A stretch of 64,000 bases of DNA, taken from NCBI GenBank assembly GCA_019916065.1, contig CM034243.1, positions 1,984,001-2,048,000 of the forward strand. Reading direction: 5' to 3'. Below, in pieces: positions 47,837 to 58,670 of this stretch. Below the pieces are notes generated by a model. The model was given only the letters and a program-made list of their open reading frames with translations. It made no database searches and was not told where the DNA came from. Source of the DNA: Vitellaria paradoxa. Lineage: Eukaryota; Streptophyta; Magnoliopsida; Ericales; Sapotaceae. A program made the translations under genes and the position numbers. The stretch's first letter is position 1; the number at the start of each line of letters is the position of its first letter.

Positions 47837-48907
47837 CTATATGCAGGGTCTAAACCATCGGCAGATTCGAGCAGCGTTCAGAATGTGGAAAGAGAATTGA
47901 TCGAAGAAGTTGTCAACGTTGCCTGTCGTCATCTCATACACTCCAAAATCGAGCGAATGGCAGTTGCTATGTCCGATCCAGTGATCATCCACGAAATAGA
48001 TACAGTCCCCTCTGAATCCCATCTCGCCGCCGCCCGCCGGAACAAGAATCGAATCGTCGTGAGCCAATAGCAGCGCTTGCCCGCTCAAGCTGTTCACCTC
48101 CTCCCACGCCCTTCTCCTCCAATTCAACTTAAAAACCTCGAAAAACCTGGTTCTATCAAAGCTCGCTGACCCCACATGCCTCACCGCCATCATCAATTCG
48201 CCGGAAGACGACTCCACCAAGTACTTGACCGGAGTCGCCTGCAGCAGCGAAGTCCCGGTGATTACCTCCTCCGCCACCGGAAATTTCTTCTCCACCTTAT
48301 ACCTGTCGAGCTTGCCGGATTTGTCAATAATGTAGAGCTGGCCTCTGTGGTATATCATGTCGTAACAAAAGCTTGTTATAGTGAAAACTGATCTCCAGCT
48401 GGTCTGGTCTCCACTTTTGCAAACACAGATTTTATTCGAACCCCAATCTTCAATCCGAACCACAATTGTGCAATTGGGGTCGGAAGGTGTCCGAGAAGTG
48501 ACGAATCCGATCGGGCAATTAGGATTTTCACTTTTGGGCAAAGATGGAAGCTTGACATGCACTCTCGACAGAGGATTATAAAGGCAAATTCCTCCATTGT
48601 TTCCCTTCATCAGCAACCATCCCCGGTGGGAGCAGACACAATAATGACTTTTAGACAGACTACTGGGCAAGCCAATGCTGCATAGTTGGGCAGCTGTGTT
48701 TTTGTGGAAATTTAATAACTGGGGTTGTTCTTCCAGGTGATTATTGTTGGGAAGTAACAGTAATGGAGTTACCTTCCTGTTATTGAATTTATTTGCTATG
48801 CAGCGCCATGAATGACAGACTCCTTGCCAGCGAAGGATGTCAAGCAAGTCTGTCAACTTTTCAAAGATGAGCCCGAGGATTTCGTTTGGAAGGTCAGCCG
48901 TAGCCAT
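47837..48907 (-). CDS. F-box / DUF295 (SKIP23-like) protein, intact, single exon
   Basis: One uninterrupted frame of 356 aa. The N-terminal F-box (about aa 5-40) reads DLPNEILGLIFEKL followed by WQGVCHSWR, the usual Skp1-binding signature. The rest is a DUF295-type beta-propeller region (SHRGWLL, LYNPLS, KLPSLP, CYDMIYHRGQLY, DDHW, DFGVYEMTTG). Such proteins are thought to be substrate adaptors of SCF ubiquitin ligases; the substrate is unknown. The start ATG is the first in frame and mirrors that of the neighbouring copy. A TATA-like box lies about 130 bases upstream. It is the working partner of a head-to-head duplicate at 49649-50699. Confidence 0.92.
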   Translation of the reverse strand: MATADLPNEILGLIFEKLTDLLDILRWQGVCHSWRCIANKFNNRKVTPLLLLPNNNHLEEQPQLLNFHKNTAAQLCSIGLPSSLSKSHYCVCSHRGWLLMKGNNGGICLYNPLSRVHVKLPSLPKSENPNCPIGFVTSRTPSDPNCTIVVRIEDWGSNKICVCKSGDQTSWRSVFTITSFCYDMIYHRGQLYIIDKSGKLDRYKVEKKFPVAEEVITGTSLLQATPVKYLVESSSGELMMAVRHVGSASFDRTRFFEVFKLNWRRRAWEEVNSLSGQALLLAHDDSILVPAGGGEMGFRGDCIYFVDDHWIGHSNCHSLDFGVYEMTTGNVDNFFDQFSFHILNAARICRWFRPCI

Positions 48908-48949
48908 GGAAGAAGAAACAATAATGAAATGCTAAAGTAAACAGAATTA

Positions 48950-49610
48950 TTCAAGATGACTAATAAGAGAAAAGACGATAGATGAAAGAAGCAACATGTA
49001 AAATTCTAATTAAGTGCATTAGGTTCTTCTAATGTTTATATAGAACTTTCTTCTTCTTCTCCTATGTGCATTAGGTTTTGGAAATTCTATGTGCTTTAGG
49101 TTCTGCTCTTCAATATACAAGTATCCTCTTCTCCTAGTGCATTGAAAGAATTTGGAAATCCTAGTATCTTTTTTTATTACAAAATTTTTTCATTGAACAT
49201 CAGGTTTTGGAAGTCCCTAATTTCTGTCTAATTATGGTAGATTTCCAAATTGATTGCTCTCCCATGTGCATTAGGTTTTGGAAACCCTATCTGTTTTAAG
49301 CTCTACTAAAGAAGTTTCTTCTCCTATGTGCATTGGATTTGGAAATCCTCGTATCTGTTTTTATTCCAAAACTCGATGTTCAATGAAAAAGTTCTATAAT
49401 AAAAAAGATACTAGGATTTCCAAATCCAACGCACATAGAAGGAGAAGAAACTTCTACATTAAAGAGCAGAACCTAAATCATGTAGGATTTCCAAAACCTA
49501 ATGCACATAGGAGAAGAAGAAAGTTACTATTATATATTAAACATCAGAACCCAATGCACATAATAAGAGTTTACATATTGCTTCATTCATCATCTAGTCT
49601 CCTATTGATC
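48950..49610. repeat. Palindromic spacer between the divergent F-box copies
   Basis: The two arms are imperfect inverted copies around a centre near 49278, which is also the midpoint of the two start codons (48907 and 49649). Shared blocks include CCTATGTGCATTAGGTTTTGG on one arm and its inverse CCAAAACCTAATGCACATAG on the other, and TTCCAAATCC-type blocks. The unit CCYATGTGCATTRGRTTTGGA also recurs several times within each arm, so the spacer is both palindromic and internally repeated. Confidence 0.85.
49034..49043 (-). promoter_or_regulatory. TATA box of the F-box gene
   Basis: CTATATAAAC on the minus strand, about 130 bases before the ATG. The mirrored position in the other arm of the palindrome (near 49530) has a weaker version reading TATATTAAAC. 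Confidence 0.55.
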
Positions 49611-49648
49611 TTGTTGATTAATTCTGTTTACGTGTAACTTTTTCTTCC

Positions 49649-50699
49649 ATGGCTATGGCTAACCTTCCAAACGACATCCTCGAGCTCATCTTCGTGAACT
49701 TGACAGACTTGCTCGACGTCCTTCGCTGGCGAGGAGTCTGTCATTCATGGCGCTGCATAAGATCAGTAACGGGAAGTAGGTAACTCCGTTATTGTTGCTT
49801 CCCAACTATCACCCAAAAGAACAAGTCCAGTTATTGAATTTCCGCAAAAGCACGGCAGAACTATGCGGCATTGGCTTGCCCAGCACTCTGTCTAAAACCC
49901 TTTGTGTCCGCTCCCACAGGGGATGGTTAATGCTGATGAGAAAGGGAGAGAATGGAATTCGCCTCTATAATCCTCTGTCTAGCTTCCATCTCTCCCCGAA
50001 AGAAAAGACCCTAAGTGCGCGATCGCATTCATCGCTTTCCGGACAGCTTCCGACCCTAATTGCACAATTCTGGTTCGGATTGAGGCTCGGAATTCGCATA
50101 TAATGTGCGTTTGCAAACCCGGAGACCAAACCTGGAGATCAATTTTCACTCTAACAAGCATTTGTTACGACATGATATACCACGGAGGACATCTCTACAC
50201 CATTGACGAATTCGGCAAGCTCGAGAGGTTTGAGGTCGGGAAGAAATTTCCGGTGGCGGAAGATGTTGTTATCGCCGGGAGGTATTCGCTGGCGTCCAAT
50301 CCGTTCAAGTACTTGGTACAGTCGCCTTCGGGCGAATTGATGGTGGCGGTGAGGCATGTGCGGAGACCGATCCTTGATGGAACCAGCTCGTTTTTCGAGG
50401 TTTTTAAGTTGAATTGGAGGAGGAGGGAGTGGGAAAAGGTGAACAGCTTGGGCGGGCAGCAAGCGCTGCTATTGGCTCACGACGATTCCGTTCTTGTTCG
50501 GGCGGCCGGCGGCGAAATGGAATTCAGAGGGGACTGTATCTATTTAGTGGATGATCTCTGGTTCGAAGATAGCAACTCCCATGTTCTGGATTTTGGAGTG
50601 TATGAGATGAGAACTGGCAAGGTTGACAACTTCGATCAATCCTCTTTTGACATTATGAACACTGCTCGAATCTGCCGATGGTTTAGACCCTGCATGTAG
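49649..50699 (+). pseudogene. F-box / DUF295 copy, frameshifted pseudogene
   Basis: Close paralogue of the gene at 47837-48907, in opposite orientation. The F-box part begins at ATG 49649 but stops after about 44 codons at TAG/TAA around 49776-49783, where the frame shifts. A second segment (49780-49985) is in another frame; a further small deletion near 49981 shifts it again. The last segment (about 49985-50699) is in the third frame and ends like the intact gene (ICRWFRPC). No single frame covers F-box and propeller, so no full protein is expected. A truncated product of about 198 aa from 50103 is possible but would lack the F-box. Confidence 0.9.
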
Positions 50700-52152
50700 A
50701 TTTATGAATATTCCTCCTTTTTTTAAATAATGAATATTTATATTTTGATAACAATGAATAATGAAACTTGTTATTATTATTATTATTATTCAGGTTATGT
50801 TTGTTTTGAGGTAAAATAGTTGTTTAGAAATACCTTATTATATTTTTAATAATTTAATATAAATTATTTTTTGAATGATAAATAAAGTAGTATTTACTCC
50901 AGTAACGATAACAATTTCATGATATGGATTCAGAATATTATATTTGTAATAGTAAAAATTTTAAAGAAATCAAAGTTAATTGTATTTGAAAGGAGAGTAA
51001 AATTATCAGAAGTAAAAGTTAATATTTAATTTTACTAAAATATTATCATAAAACAAATCATCGTAATAATTATTGTTTTAATAATAATTAATTTTATTAA
51101 AATATATAATTTTAAATAAAATATTAATTATAAAAATAATTTTATCATAGATTAATGTTTCAATACTAATTAATTTTAATAATGAATTATTATTTGTTAA
51201 AAGTTATGTTTATATTGATAAAATAATTTAATAAAACAACTAATTTTAATTTATTTAGATAAATTATTAATTTAAAAAATTATATTAAATCTGTTTTGTG
51301 ATAATTTGATTTTGATTGTTTAATTAAAATTTAATAGTTCATACATATTCATTTACTTTTTGAATGGTTAGGTTTGTTTGAATTGTTAGATTTTTAATCT
51401 AATAGTCCAAATTGAATTGTTACGTTAAGTCAAATTTGATGTCAATCTCTTCTAATTTTTTGAACCCAACTATCAAAATCAATATCATTGCTTACAAAAA
51501 AGAGTTCTTCTTATTATTATTATTATCATTATTATTATTTAGTTTTAGTTCTAACCCAATTATCTAAAATCATTTCAATTTCTCAATGGAAGAAGCCAAA
51601 TTGTCTAAATATATTAAATAAACAATTAATACTTCCATTTTTTTAACCCAACAACCAAAATCAATATTATTGCTTACAAAAAAAGTGCTTATTATTATTA
51701 TTATTATTATTTAGTTTTAGTTCTAATCCAATTGTCTAAAATCATTTCAATTTCTTAATGGAAGGAGCCAAAATTTCTAAATATATTAAAAAAATAATTA
51801 AGTCAAATTATTTCAATATAATTCAATTCAATTTCGGCTATAACTGAATTAGAATAATAACATCAAAATCACGTGACAAATTATCTAAATCTATAAAAGC
51901 AAATTATGCAACAACTGAAAAACAAACAAACAAAATAAAGAAACATTTAATGAACAGCTATAAGGCCAAATTAAATTTATTATATTTGTTATTTATAAAT
52001 TTATTATATTATATTTTAATATATTAATTTGATCACTTTTGCACTAAGTATGTAGTAATTAGAACTGAATCGAAACATATTTTGGGTTTTAAATAATAAT
52101 CAAAATCAACGTTATAACTTCAATAAGTGAAACTCAAAATTTTGATTTTATT
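50700..52152. other. AT-rich intergenic sequence with a local duplication
   Basis: Very AT-rich, no gene. A unit of about 180 bases is tandemly duplicated (about 51475-51655 and 51657-51800), marked by two ATT-trinucleotide runs and the shared TTTAGTTTTAGTTCTAA block. Confidence 0.6.
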
Positions 52153-52509
52153 GGGCTCGTTTGGAGTAAAAAAAATCTTTATAAATCTCTAACAACTTCA
52201 CTACCTCTAATTTTTCCGCCATCACTAATTTCAAAAAATTTCAATATTTCGCTAAAAAAACAAAAAAAATCTAAAAATAGGTTAACTGAATGTGTAAATT
52301 TTTTATACAATCATATTTTTCGTGTCGAAAGTTTTCAAATGAGTACCATTGTCGCTATTTTTTAAAATTTTTTTTGAATCTGTGGGAACGAATTTGGAAA
52401 ACCATTCCCACAATTTACGATTTTTCAGAAAAAACGATACCAAAATTAACTCCAAACTATATTTTATCTCAATTGATCTTATTTTTTTTTTTTTATTTCA
52501 AACGAGCCC
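52153..52509. mobile_element. Tourist-like MITE, family A (long form)
   Basis: Starts GGGCTCGTTTGGAGT and ends TCAAACGAGCCC, flanked by ATT on both sides. Ends resemble those of the short family A copies, but the interior is longer and is shared, inverted, with 58062-58423 (for example CAATCATATTTTTCGTGTCG). Possible parent of the short form. Confidence 0.8.
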
Positions 52510-53563
52510 ATTATTGAGTTTTGATTCGATTTGGCACAACCCTACCTACAAGAAATTATTCATTGAAGTTTCGTTTGCTTATTTATTTTTCTTGTTCGTA
52601 AATTGTTTGAAATAAGTAGGCTCATTTTGTCCGCTATGCGTTTTTTTAAAGCCTTTTTGTATATGATGAAAAAAATTATCCGAACGAACTTACCTGGAAA
52701 AATAAAAATAAGAGTACATTTGACAAAATAAATTGGTAATTGAGATACTAGATACTAAGTTTTTGACTTTTTTTAAAATGATTAAATTTATCTTTTTATA
52801 TTTTAACTTTTTTTTTTAAATACTGAAAAATAAAAATGTCAAATTAATTAAAAGTTAATTTTTTTTCTCTTCTTAAATACAAACAAATTAACTTTTAGTA
52901 GATAACGAATAACTAATTACAAAAAAAATTAATTTTCTCTCTCCTCAAACTCAACTTAAAAATAAAAATTGGGAGGACCAAAGTTTTCCAATGCCTCACT
53001 TCACTCTCGTATAAATGGACAATATATATGAGAACAAAAAGTAAAAATTAAGAAGTTGGCGGGAAGTTGTTCTTAAAATTGAAAGTTGATAATTATAGAG
53101 TTCTTGATAGAATTTTCGAACTTCTACAGCAAATTGAGCCTTATTCTGGGGCTTGGATCAAAGCGGAGGACCCCGCCGTAGCGCCGCTTCTCTGCAACTC
53201 AGTCAATAACACTTCCGGCAGGTAACCGGGTAAAATTTCCGATCAGGTGCGGTCCGAGCTCCAGTTTCTCATTTTTTCTCGGTCGCTGTGTAGTCCTTTT
53301 TTTCTTTAAAAGATGATAAATTTTAGCAGAGTGTAATCCATTATAATTTTTGGATAGCACTGTTATTGTTTTTGACGGGTGATTAATGCATGTTACTTCT
53401 GATAGAACGTTATGTTTATTCCAATTTCAGGTTCTGTTTGGTGTACTTGCTGCTTTTGACAAGATGTGTTGCTTAAATGTGATAGCTTTGAAGCTTTGTG
53501 ACCAATAAGGTTTTCATTATTTGGTAGATTTTTTTTCCCTCCATTTTGTGCATTTTTGAAGAC
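52510..53563. other. Intergenic region upstream of the ORC5 relic
   Basis: Includes a worn element resembling family C at about 52711-52965. A GC-richer stretch at 53095-53250 may be the remnant of the ORC5 leader or promoter; it has no long open frame. Confidence 0.4.
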
Positions 53564-56464
53564 ATGGGTAAAGAGGAAAGTCCACAAGTTACTAGAAGAA
53601 CTACAAGGTCCTCCGTCAATTTGATGAAACCCCTAAAGCTACTAACCTCCAACCTCTGACTCTCAATGAACTGGTTTATGGAGATGAACCCATGAGCTTC
53701 GATGATTTGATTTCCAGTTTTCCCGGTAGGGGCAGTCAAATTCTTGAATTAATTTGCCTCTTGGGTTCCGTGAATTCTCCAACAATCCCTCTGTTTGTAC
53801 ATGGAAGCACTGCGACTGGGAAAACAAGTGTGGTTCTTCGAATTTTTAGACACTTAAAGCGGCCCTTTGTTTACTCGAGTTGTCTTACTTGCTACAGTCC
53901 TCGGATTTTATTTGAATTCATCTTGAATCAGCTGTTGCTTCATAGGAAAGATGCAGAGAATGATTACTCCAGTGCAAAACGATGTGAAAGGCCATCTGAC
54001 TTTTTTAATCTCTTACGGGAACGGAAGCCTTGTTGACTGTTGTAAATAATCTCAAGGGGCATATGGGGAAGTCAGGCTCAAAGAAGTCAGCAGGATGAAT
54101 TAATGGAAATATGGTTTACTTGCTAATTGATAACCTGGAGCTAGTTCATGAGTGGGATAAGAGTGCTAATATATTGCCTTTTCTGTTTAAGCTCTATGAT
54201 ATTCTGAAGATGCCTGAACTGGGTTTGAATTTCATTAGTAACACCTCACCTGATACTTATTACTCAGATACAGGTTATGTAGAGCCTATCTCAGTTTATT
54301 TTCCTACTTACACAGAAGATGATTTTCGGTAAATCTTCACGAGGAAACAAGCAAACTCGAAACTGCATTCATCTTTTCTCGAGTAAGAATACTAATAACT
54401 TATTGCTGTCAATCTTGCAAGTTTGATATTTTCCTTTAAATGGATCACTTAGTGACTTCCCCCCCCCCTTCTGGTTTGTTGTAAAACAGTGTGGTACTTA
54501 GGCCAATTTGTAGAATTACAGGACGGATTGATGAATTATCTGCTGCCTTCTCTCCATTGTTCAAAAAGTATTGTGAAACTTTAAGTGACACAAAAGTTGC
54601 TCCCAATGAAGAAATGAAGAGAAGGTTGTTTAGTCATCTTCCACTGCATATCGTGCCTTCTCTCAATGAGATATTTAGGGTTTTACCTCAGCCTTCCTTG
54701 GTAGTTGACGCTAAAAAGGCAAAGGCCACACGGAAGTGTAGTATGCAGAAATTGGGAGGATCACAAGCTTTTGATGATATAGATTTTCATATGTCTACTT
54801 CTGCTAGGTGTCTTCTTATTTCAGCCTTCCTCGCATCAAGAAACCCTGCTACCCTTGATGCATCATTGTTTGATTCAACTAGGGGTTCTGGCAATCGAAA
54901 ACGAAAGAGGAAGTTAGTAAAATCAACAGTTTGATATTTTTATCTGATATAATCGTGTGTTATAGGTGATTATAGGTCTTCCTATTTCCTTGTGAAAATT
55001 CTGCTATTGGGAGATTTAGGAGGTGAAAAACTGCTTTTTTACTGTAAGTTCAGAATTGGGAGGGATATGCACTCCAACAAATTTTTCCTTTAAAAAATAA
55101 ACCTGCGGCACTCCCCTAAAAGAGATTGAGGCTACAACAGATTTCATGTTATAGGCAAGCTATCCACAGAATGAAACAAATACCTTCATTTGACTGAGCA
55201 ATTGATTGGTATGAAGAGTTTATAGTCTTCTGCAACATTCTGTTCTCTGTTATTTTGATGTAATTACTGAATCAAGCTTTCTATCACTGAAATGGGAAAT
55301 TTCTCTAGGAAATCTGTCTGGAGTGATTCCAATATCTTGTTTATAATGGAGGGAGGCATGCCCCTTCTGGAAATGTTTTCTATGTGGCAGTCAAATAATA
55401 AATATAGGCACTTGTGTCATATTTCTCTTAGAAAAGATATGGAGGCTCGGTTATCTTTTGTTATAGGCACACTATGCACATATTAAACAAGTTCCTGTAA
55501 CTGACCCAGTGATTGATTGGCTTAAAGAGCTTATAGTCTTATGGGCAATGGGTTTTTCTCAGTAATGTTTATGCAAGATCTAGCTACTCTTTTCCATATA
55601 CTGTGATGATTATATGCAGTAATTTATGCATATTGGTACTTAAGCCACTTCTCCTTTGATATGGTGCATCACCTTCTAATGTTGTTTCACTTTTCTATTC
55701 ACATGAACTTATTTATTCTTGCATATTTTTATTTCTTCGTTCCTGATTGGGGTAAGGTTGCATAAATTTGACCCTTCCAAGACCTCACAATGCGGGAGTC
55801 TTGTGTACTGAGTTGCCCTTCTGCTTTTTCTTTACCTTTTTTTGTTTTAAATGTTTTTATTCCTGACTGGGTATACCTGCAATAGTATTTCTTTGCCTTG
55901 CATCATCTATCGTGCAAAAGGCTTGAATCACTGCAAATGTAATTTTATCTCTCATTGACTTTATCCTGCTTAGGAGTTCTGAAAAATCAAGGGAGCAGAA
56001 GGAAACTGAAGAACAAGAATTACTCATGAAAGGACCAGGAACGTTCCCATTAGAGAGGTTATTAGCAATATTTCAGTGTGTATCACATCTGTGGCAGAAT
56101 GGTCACTTGATGATGGAGAAGGAAATGATGGGTTAGGTGTGGAAAGTGGTGATGGTGGGCTCATGTTTGATGTTCTTTTGCAACTATCCAGTCTTTGCAA
56201 TGCTAATTTTATCAAGGAAAGGTGGAAGCTGTCCATTGGAGGGGTCAACTCGGTATCGATCCATGGTATTTGAAGATACGGCTTTGAAGGTAACCTTTCA
56301 AATCTCACACACATAAGTCTGTCATTTTATTTTCTCCATATATGATACAAACAAGCTCCATCTTATTTCTTGTGTATAAATAATTGATATTTGTTGTTTC
56401 AAATGGTTGATAGGTAGCAAGGAGCCTGAAGTTTCCTTTATCAAAGTACTTGTATAGAAGATAA
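53564..56464 (+). pseudogene. ORC5 (origin recognition complex subunit 5) pseudogene
   Basis: ORC5 is an AAA+-type subunit of the complex that marks DNA replication origins. Blocks 53564-54382, 54490-54912, 55974-56289 and 56414-56464 cover the whole protein, from the N-terminal KEESPQVTRRTTRS, past the Walker A-like HGSTATGKTS and the SLFDSTRG region, to the C-terminus FPLSKYLYRR. Damage visible: a frameshift near 53620; a 5-base tandem duplication near 54017-54027 that shifts frame; TGA at 54095-54097 in place of Trp; TAA at 54330-54332 in place of Gln; a 2-base GT insertion near 56075-56081; a further shift near 56212-56224. Introns with proper GT-AG ends remain, so it is a DNA-level copy. 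Several open pieces survive, but no complete protein can be made. A functional ORC5 is expected elsewhere in the genome. Confidence 0.9.
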
Positions 56465-58061
56465 CATGTGATGGGAAAGCTTCTGGTCTCATGTTCTTCA
56501 ATTCGTTTCGGGAGTTAGTCTGAAGGATACTTGAGATTAAAAAAATCACATTGGCTTCACTTCGCACATGGAACTCTCGGAAATTACTTGGTTTAATGGG
56601 GCTATACCAAATCAAACAAGAAAGCTTTTGGAATTACCAAGGTAATTGCTAAGAATTTGACATCTTTGAGTGGTGATTGTTGCAGGCTTTGTGGGGTGAT
56701 CACTGATCAGGATACTGAAATACGGCTGGCAAGTATATGTTGAGCCGGAACTGAAGTTGGACTTATATTACAGATTGGGCATCTCTTCAGGCTGCTTAAC
56801 ACAACCAATTTGAAGAGGATATATATATATATATATATATTATAACACATGAGAAATCCATTGACCTGAAGACGACCTACATGGTGATCCTTCCACACTT
56901 AGAGATCTGCATTTGTAACTTTTTCTCTGAGAACTCGGGCAACTTTGATGTGTCTGTGATGGTTAATTGGTTCTTTAAGATAATTTGCTCCCAGAAGCAG
57001 GTTGGTTAGACTGTGTATTTATAGTTGAGCCATCAGGTTTTAGTCATCTGAGTTTCAATTTATGCGTGCTTTCTTCTTTGTTCTGTCCAAGTATGCTAAA
57101 AAAAAAAAAAAAAAAAAAATTTCTTATCCTTCCAGGGAAAAAAAAAAAAAAATCATTGTTTTCTGTAGGGGCAGGCACAGCTTTTTTAACCAAACAGGTA
57201 TCTGCTTTTCATCATGGTCGAATTGTGTCAAACATTAATTGCTGTCGTGCGTATTTTGTCGCATAATTATTTCTTAGATCACTCGCAACAACTTCCCAAT
57301 AGCATTCTCTATCAATAATTTTACAGAATTTAGTTAAAAAAAAGTCCCTCGGCATTCTCCCTATCCCTATAAATATCCCTATTGCATTCCTTATGTCCAT
57401 TTTGGTTCCCTAAAAACCTAGATTAAAAAACATGTTACCTCCACATCTGCTCTCTGTCCAAAAGAAGCGTAAACCATTCAAATTTTGAAAATATGACGAT
57501 TGAGGTTCAAATTTAAAAAAAGTAATTACTTACCCAAAAAAATTAAAAAAAAAAGTATTTGTTGTAATTCAAAATTTGAAAATATTTATCAAAATTTATA
57601 TTTTCAAAAAATATTTATTAAAATTCATATTTTCAGAAAATATATGTCTGAATTCAAATTGCAAAAAATTGGTCATTTGACGTCAAAATTTTAACAAGCA
57701 AAACTACAAACTTTGTTAATTTACAAAATGTACTGATATATAAAATCTAAATAAGGAATTTGTTGAGCACACAAGGCTGAAAAATGGCGTTCTACACTGT
57801 ATAACACTATATAATAGGGAAAGGAAAGATAAAGCCGTTGTAAGTGCTCTTAATACAAGCCAAGTGGTAAGCATATAAGAGAAGTAGAGTCAAAATTCAG
57901 TTCCCATACATATATGTTTTTTTGACATTCCTTTAGTTGATGGGAGAGTGCATCATCTAGGGTGGAAGTGAGCTGAATTTTATCTTATTCGAACTCGGTT
58001 CGAATTATTTATACTAAACTTAGTTCGAACTTTTATATAAGCTCGAGATCGACTCGATAAA
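56465..58061. other. Intergenic region downstream of the ORC5 relic
   Basis: The first 800 bases are unique-looking sequence with an (AT)n run (about 56820-56841) and two A-runs (57100-57150). About 57274-57853 looks like a further small transposon: the start GATCACTCGCAACAACT is an imperfect inverse of the end GTTGTAAGTGCTCTT. No gene seen. Confidence 0.45.
57274..57853. mobile_element. Possible MITE of about 580 bp
   Basis: Imperfect inverted ends (GATCACTCGCAACAAC and GCCGTTGTAAGTGCTC) surround AT-rich non-coding sequence with short internal repeats (AAAATATTTATYAAAATT, twice or three times). Target duplication not defined. Confidence 0.35.
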
Positions 58062-58670
58062 GGCCCCGTTTGACGTAAGAAAAAATAAAATAAATTGAGA
58101 TAAAATGTAGTTTGGGGTTGATTTTGACGCCACTTTTTTCTGAAAATTCGTAAACCGTGGGAATGGTTTGTCAAATCCGTTCCGATGGATTCAAAAAAAT
58201 TCACAAAAAATAGCGATAATGGTACTCGTTTGAAAGCTCTCGACACGAAGAATATGATTGTATAAAAAATTTATACATTCGGATAACCTACTTCCAGATT
58301 TTTTATTTTTTTAGCAAAATATTGGAATTTTTTGAAATTAGTGATGGCAGGAAAATTAAAGATAAAAGAATTGTTAGAGATTTAAAGAGATTTTCAGTGT
58401 TTTTTTTTATGCCAAATGCAGCCAAAGTAATTTAGGCTCAAAAATTGGCTCGCAAATAATTCGATTAAACCAAAATGCTGTTGTTTTAGTGTAAAAATAT
58501 AATGAATAAAATAGTATAAATATTATTAAAAATAAAAATATTATAAAAATATATTTATGTTATTTTATCGAGTCAGTTTGCGAGTTATAGAATCGAACTT
58601 TTCTAGACTTGATCTCAAATTTAAACAAGTCACAAATTGAGCTCGAGTATCTCGATTTGTTTCTACCCCT
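57970..58670. repeat. Older repeat split by a nested MITE
   Basis: Sequence rich in TCGAACTCGGTTCGAA, GCTCGAGATCGACTCGATA (left part) and TTATCGAGTCAGTTTGCGAG, GAGCTCGAGTATCTCGA (right part). The two parts are roughly inverse of each other and look like the ends of one older inverted-repeat element. The family A element at 58062-58423 interrupts it. Confidence 0.5.
58062..58423. mobile_element. Tourist-like MITE, family A (long form), nested
   Basis: Starts GGCCCCGTTTGACGTAAG and ends TGCCAAATGCAGCC, flanked by AAA on both sides. The interior is the inverse of 52153-52509, with the terminal zone AAATTGAGATAAA also seen in the short copies. Inserted in an older repeat, so it is the younger of the two. 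Confidence 0.75.

Noticed and set aside
49649..50699. Reading the second F-box copy as a spliced functional gene
   Set aside because: The frame changes coincide with small indels relative to the intact copy, and no GT-AG pairs at those points restore the frame.
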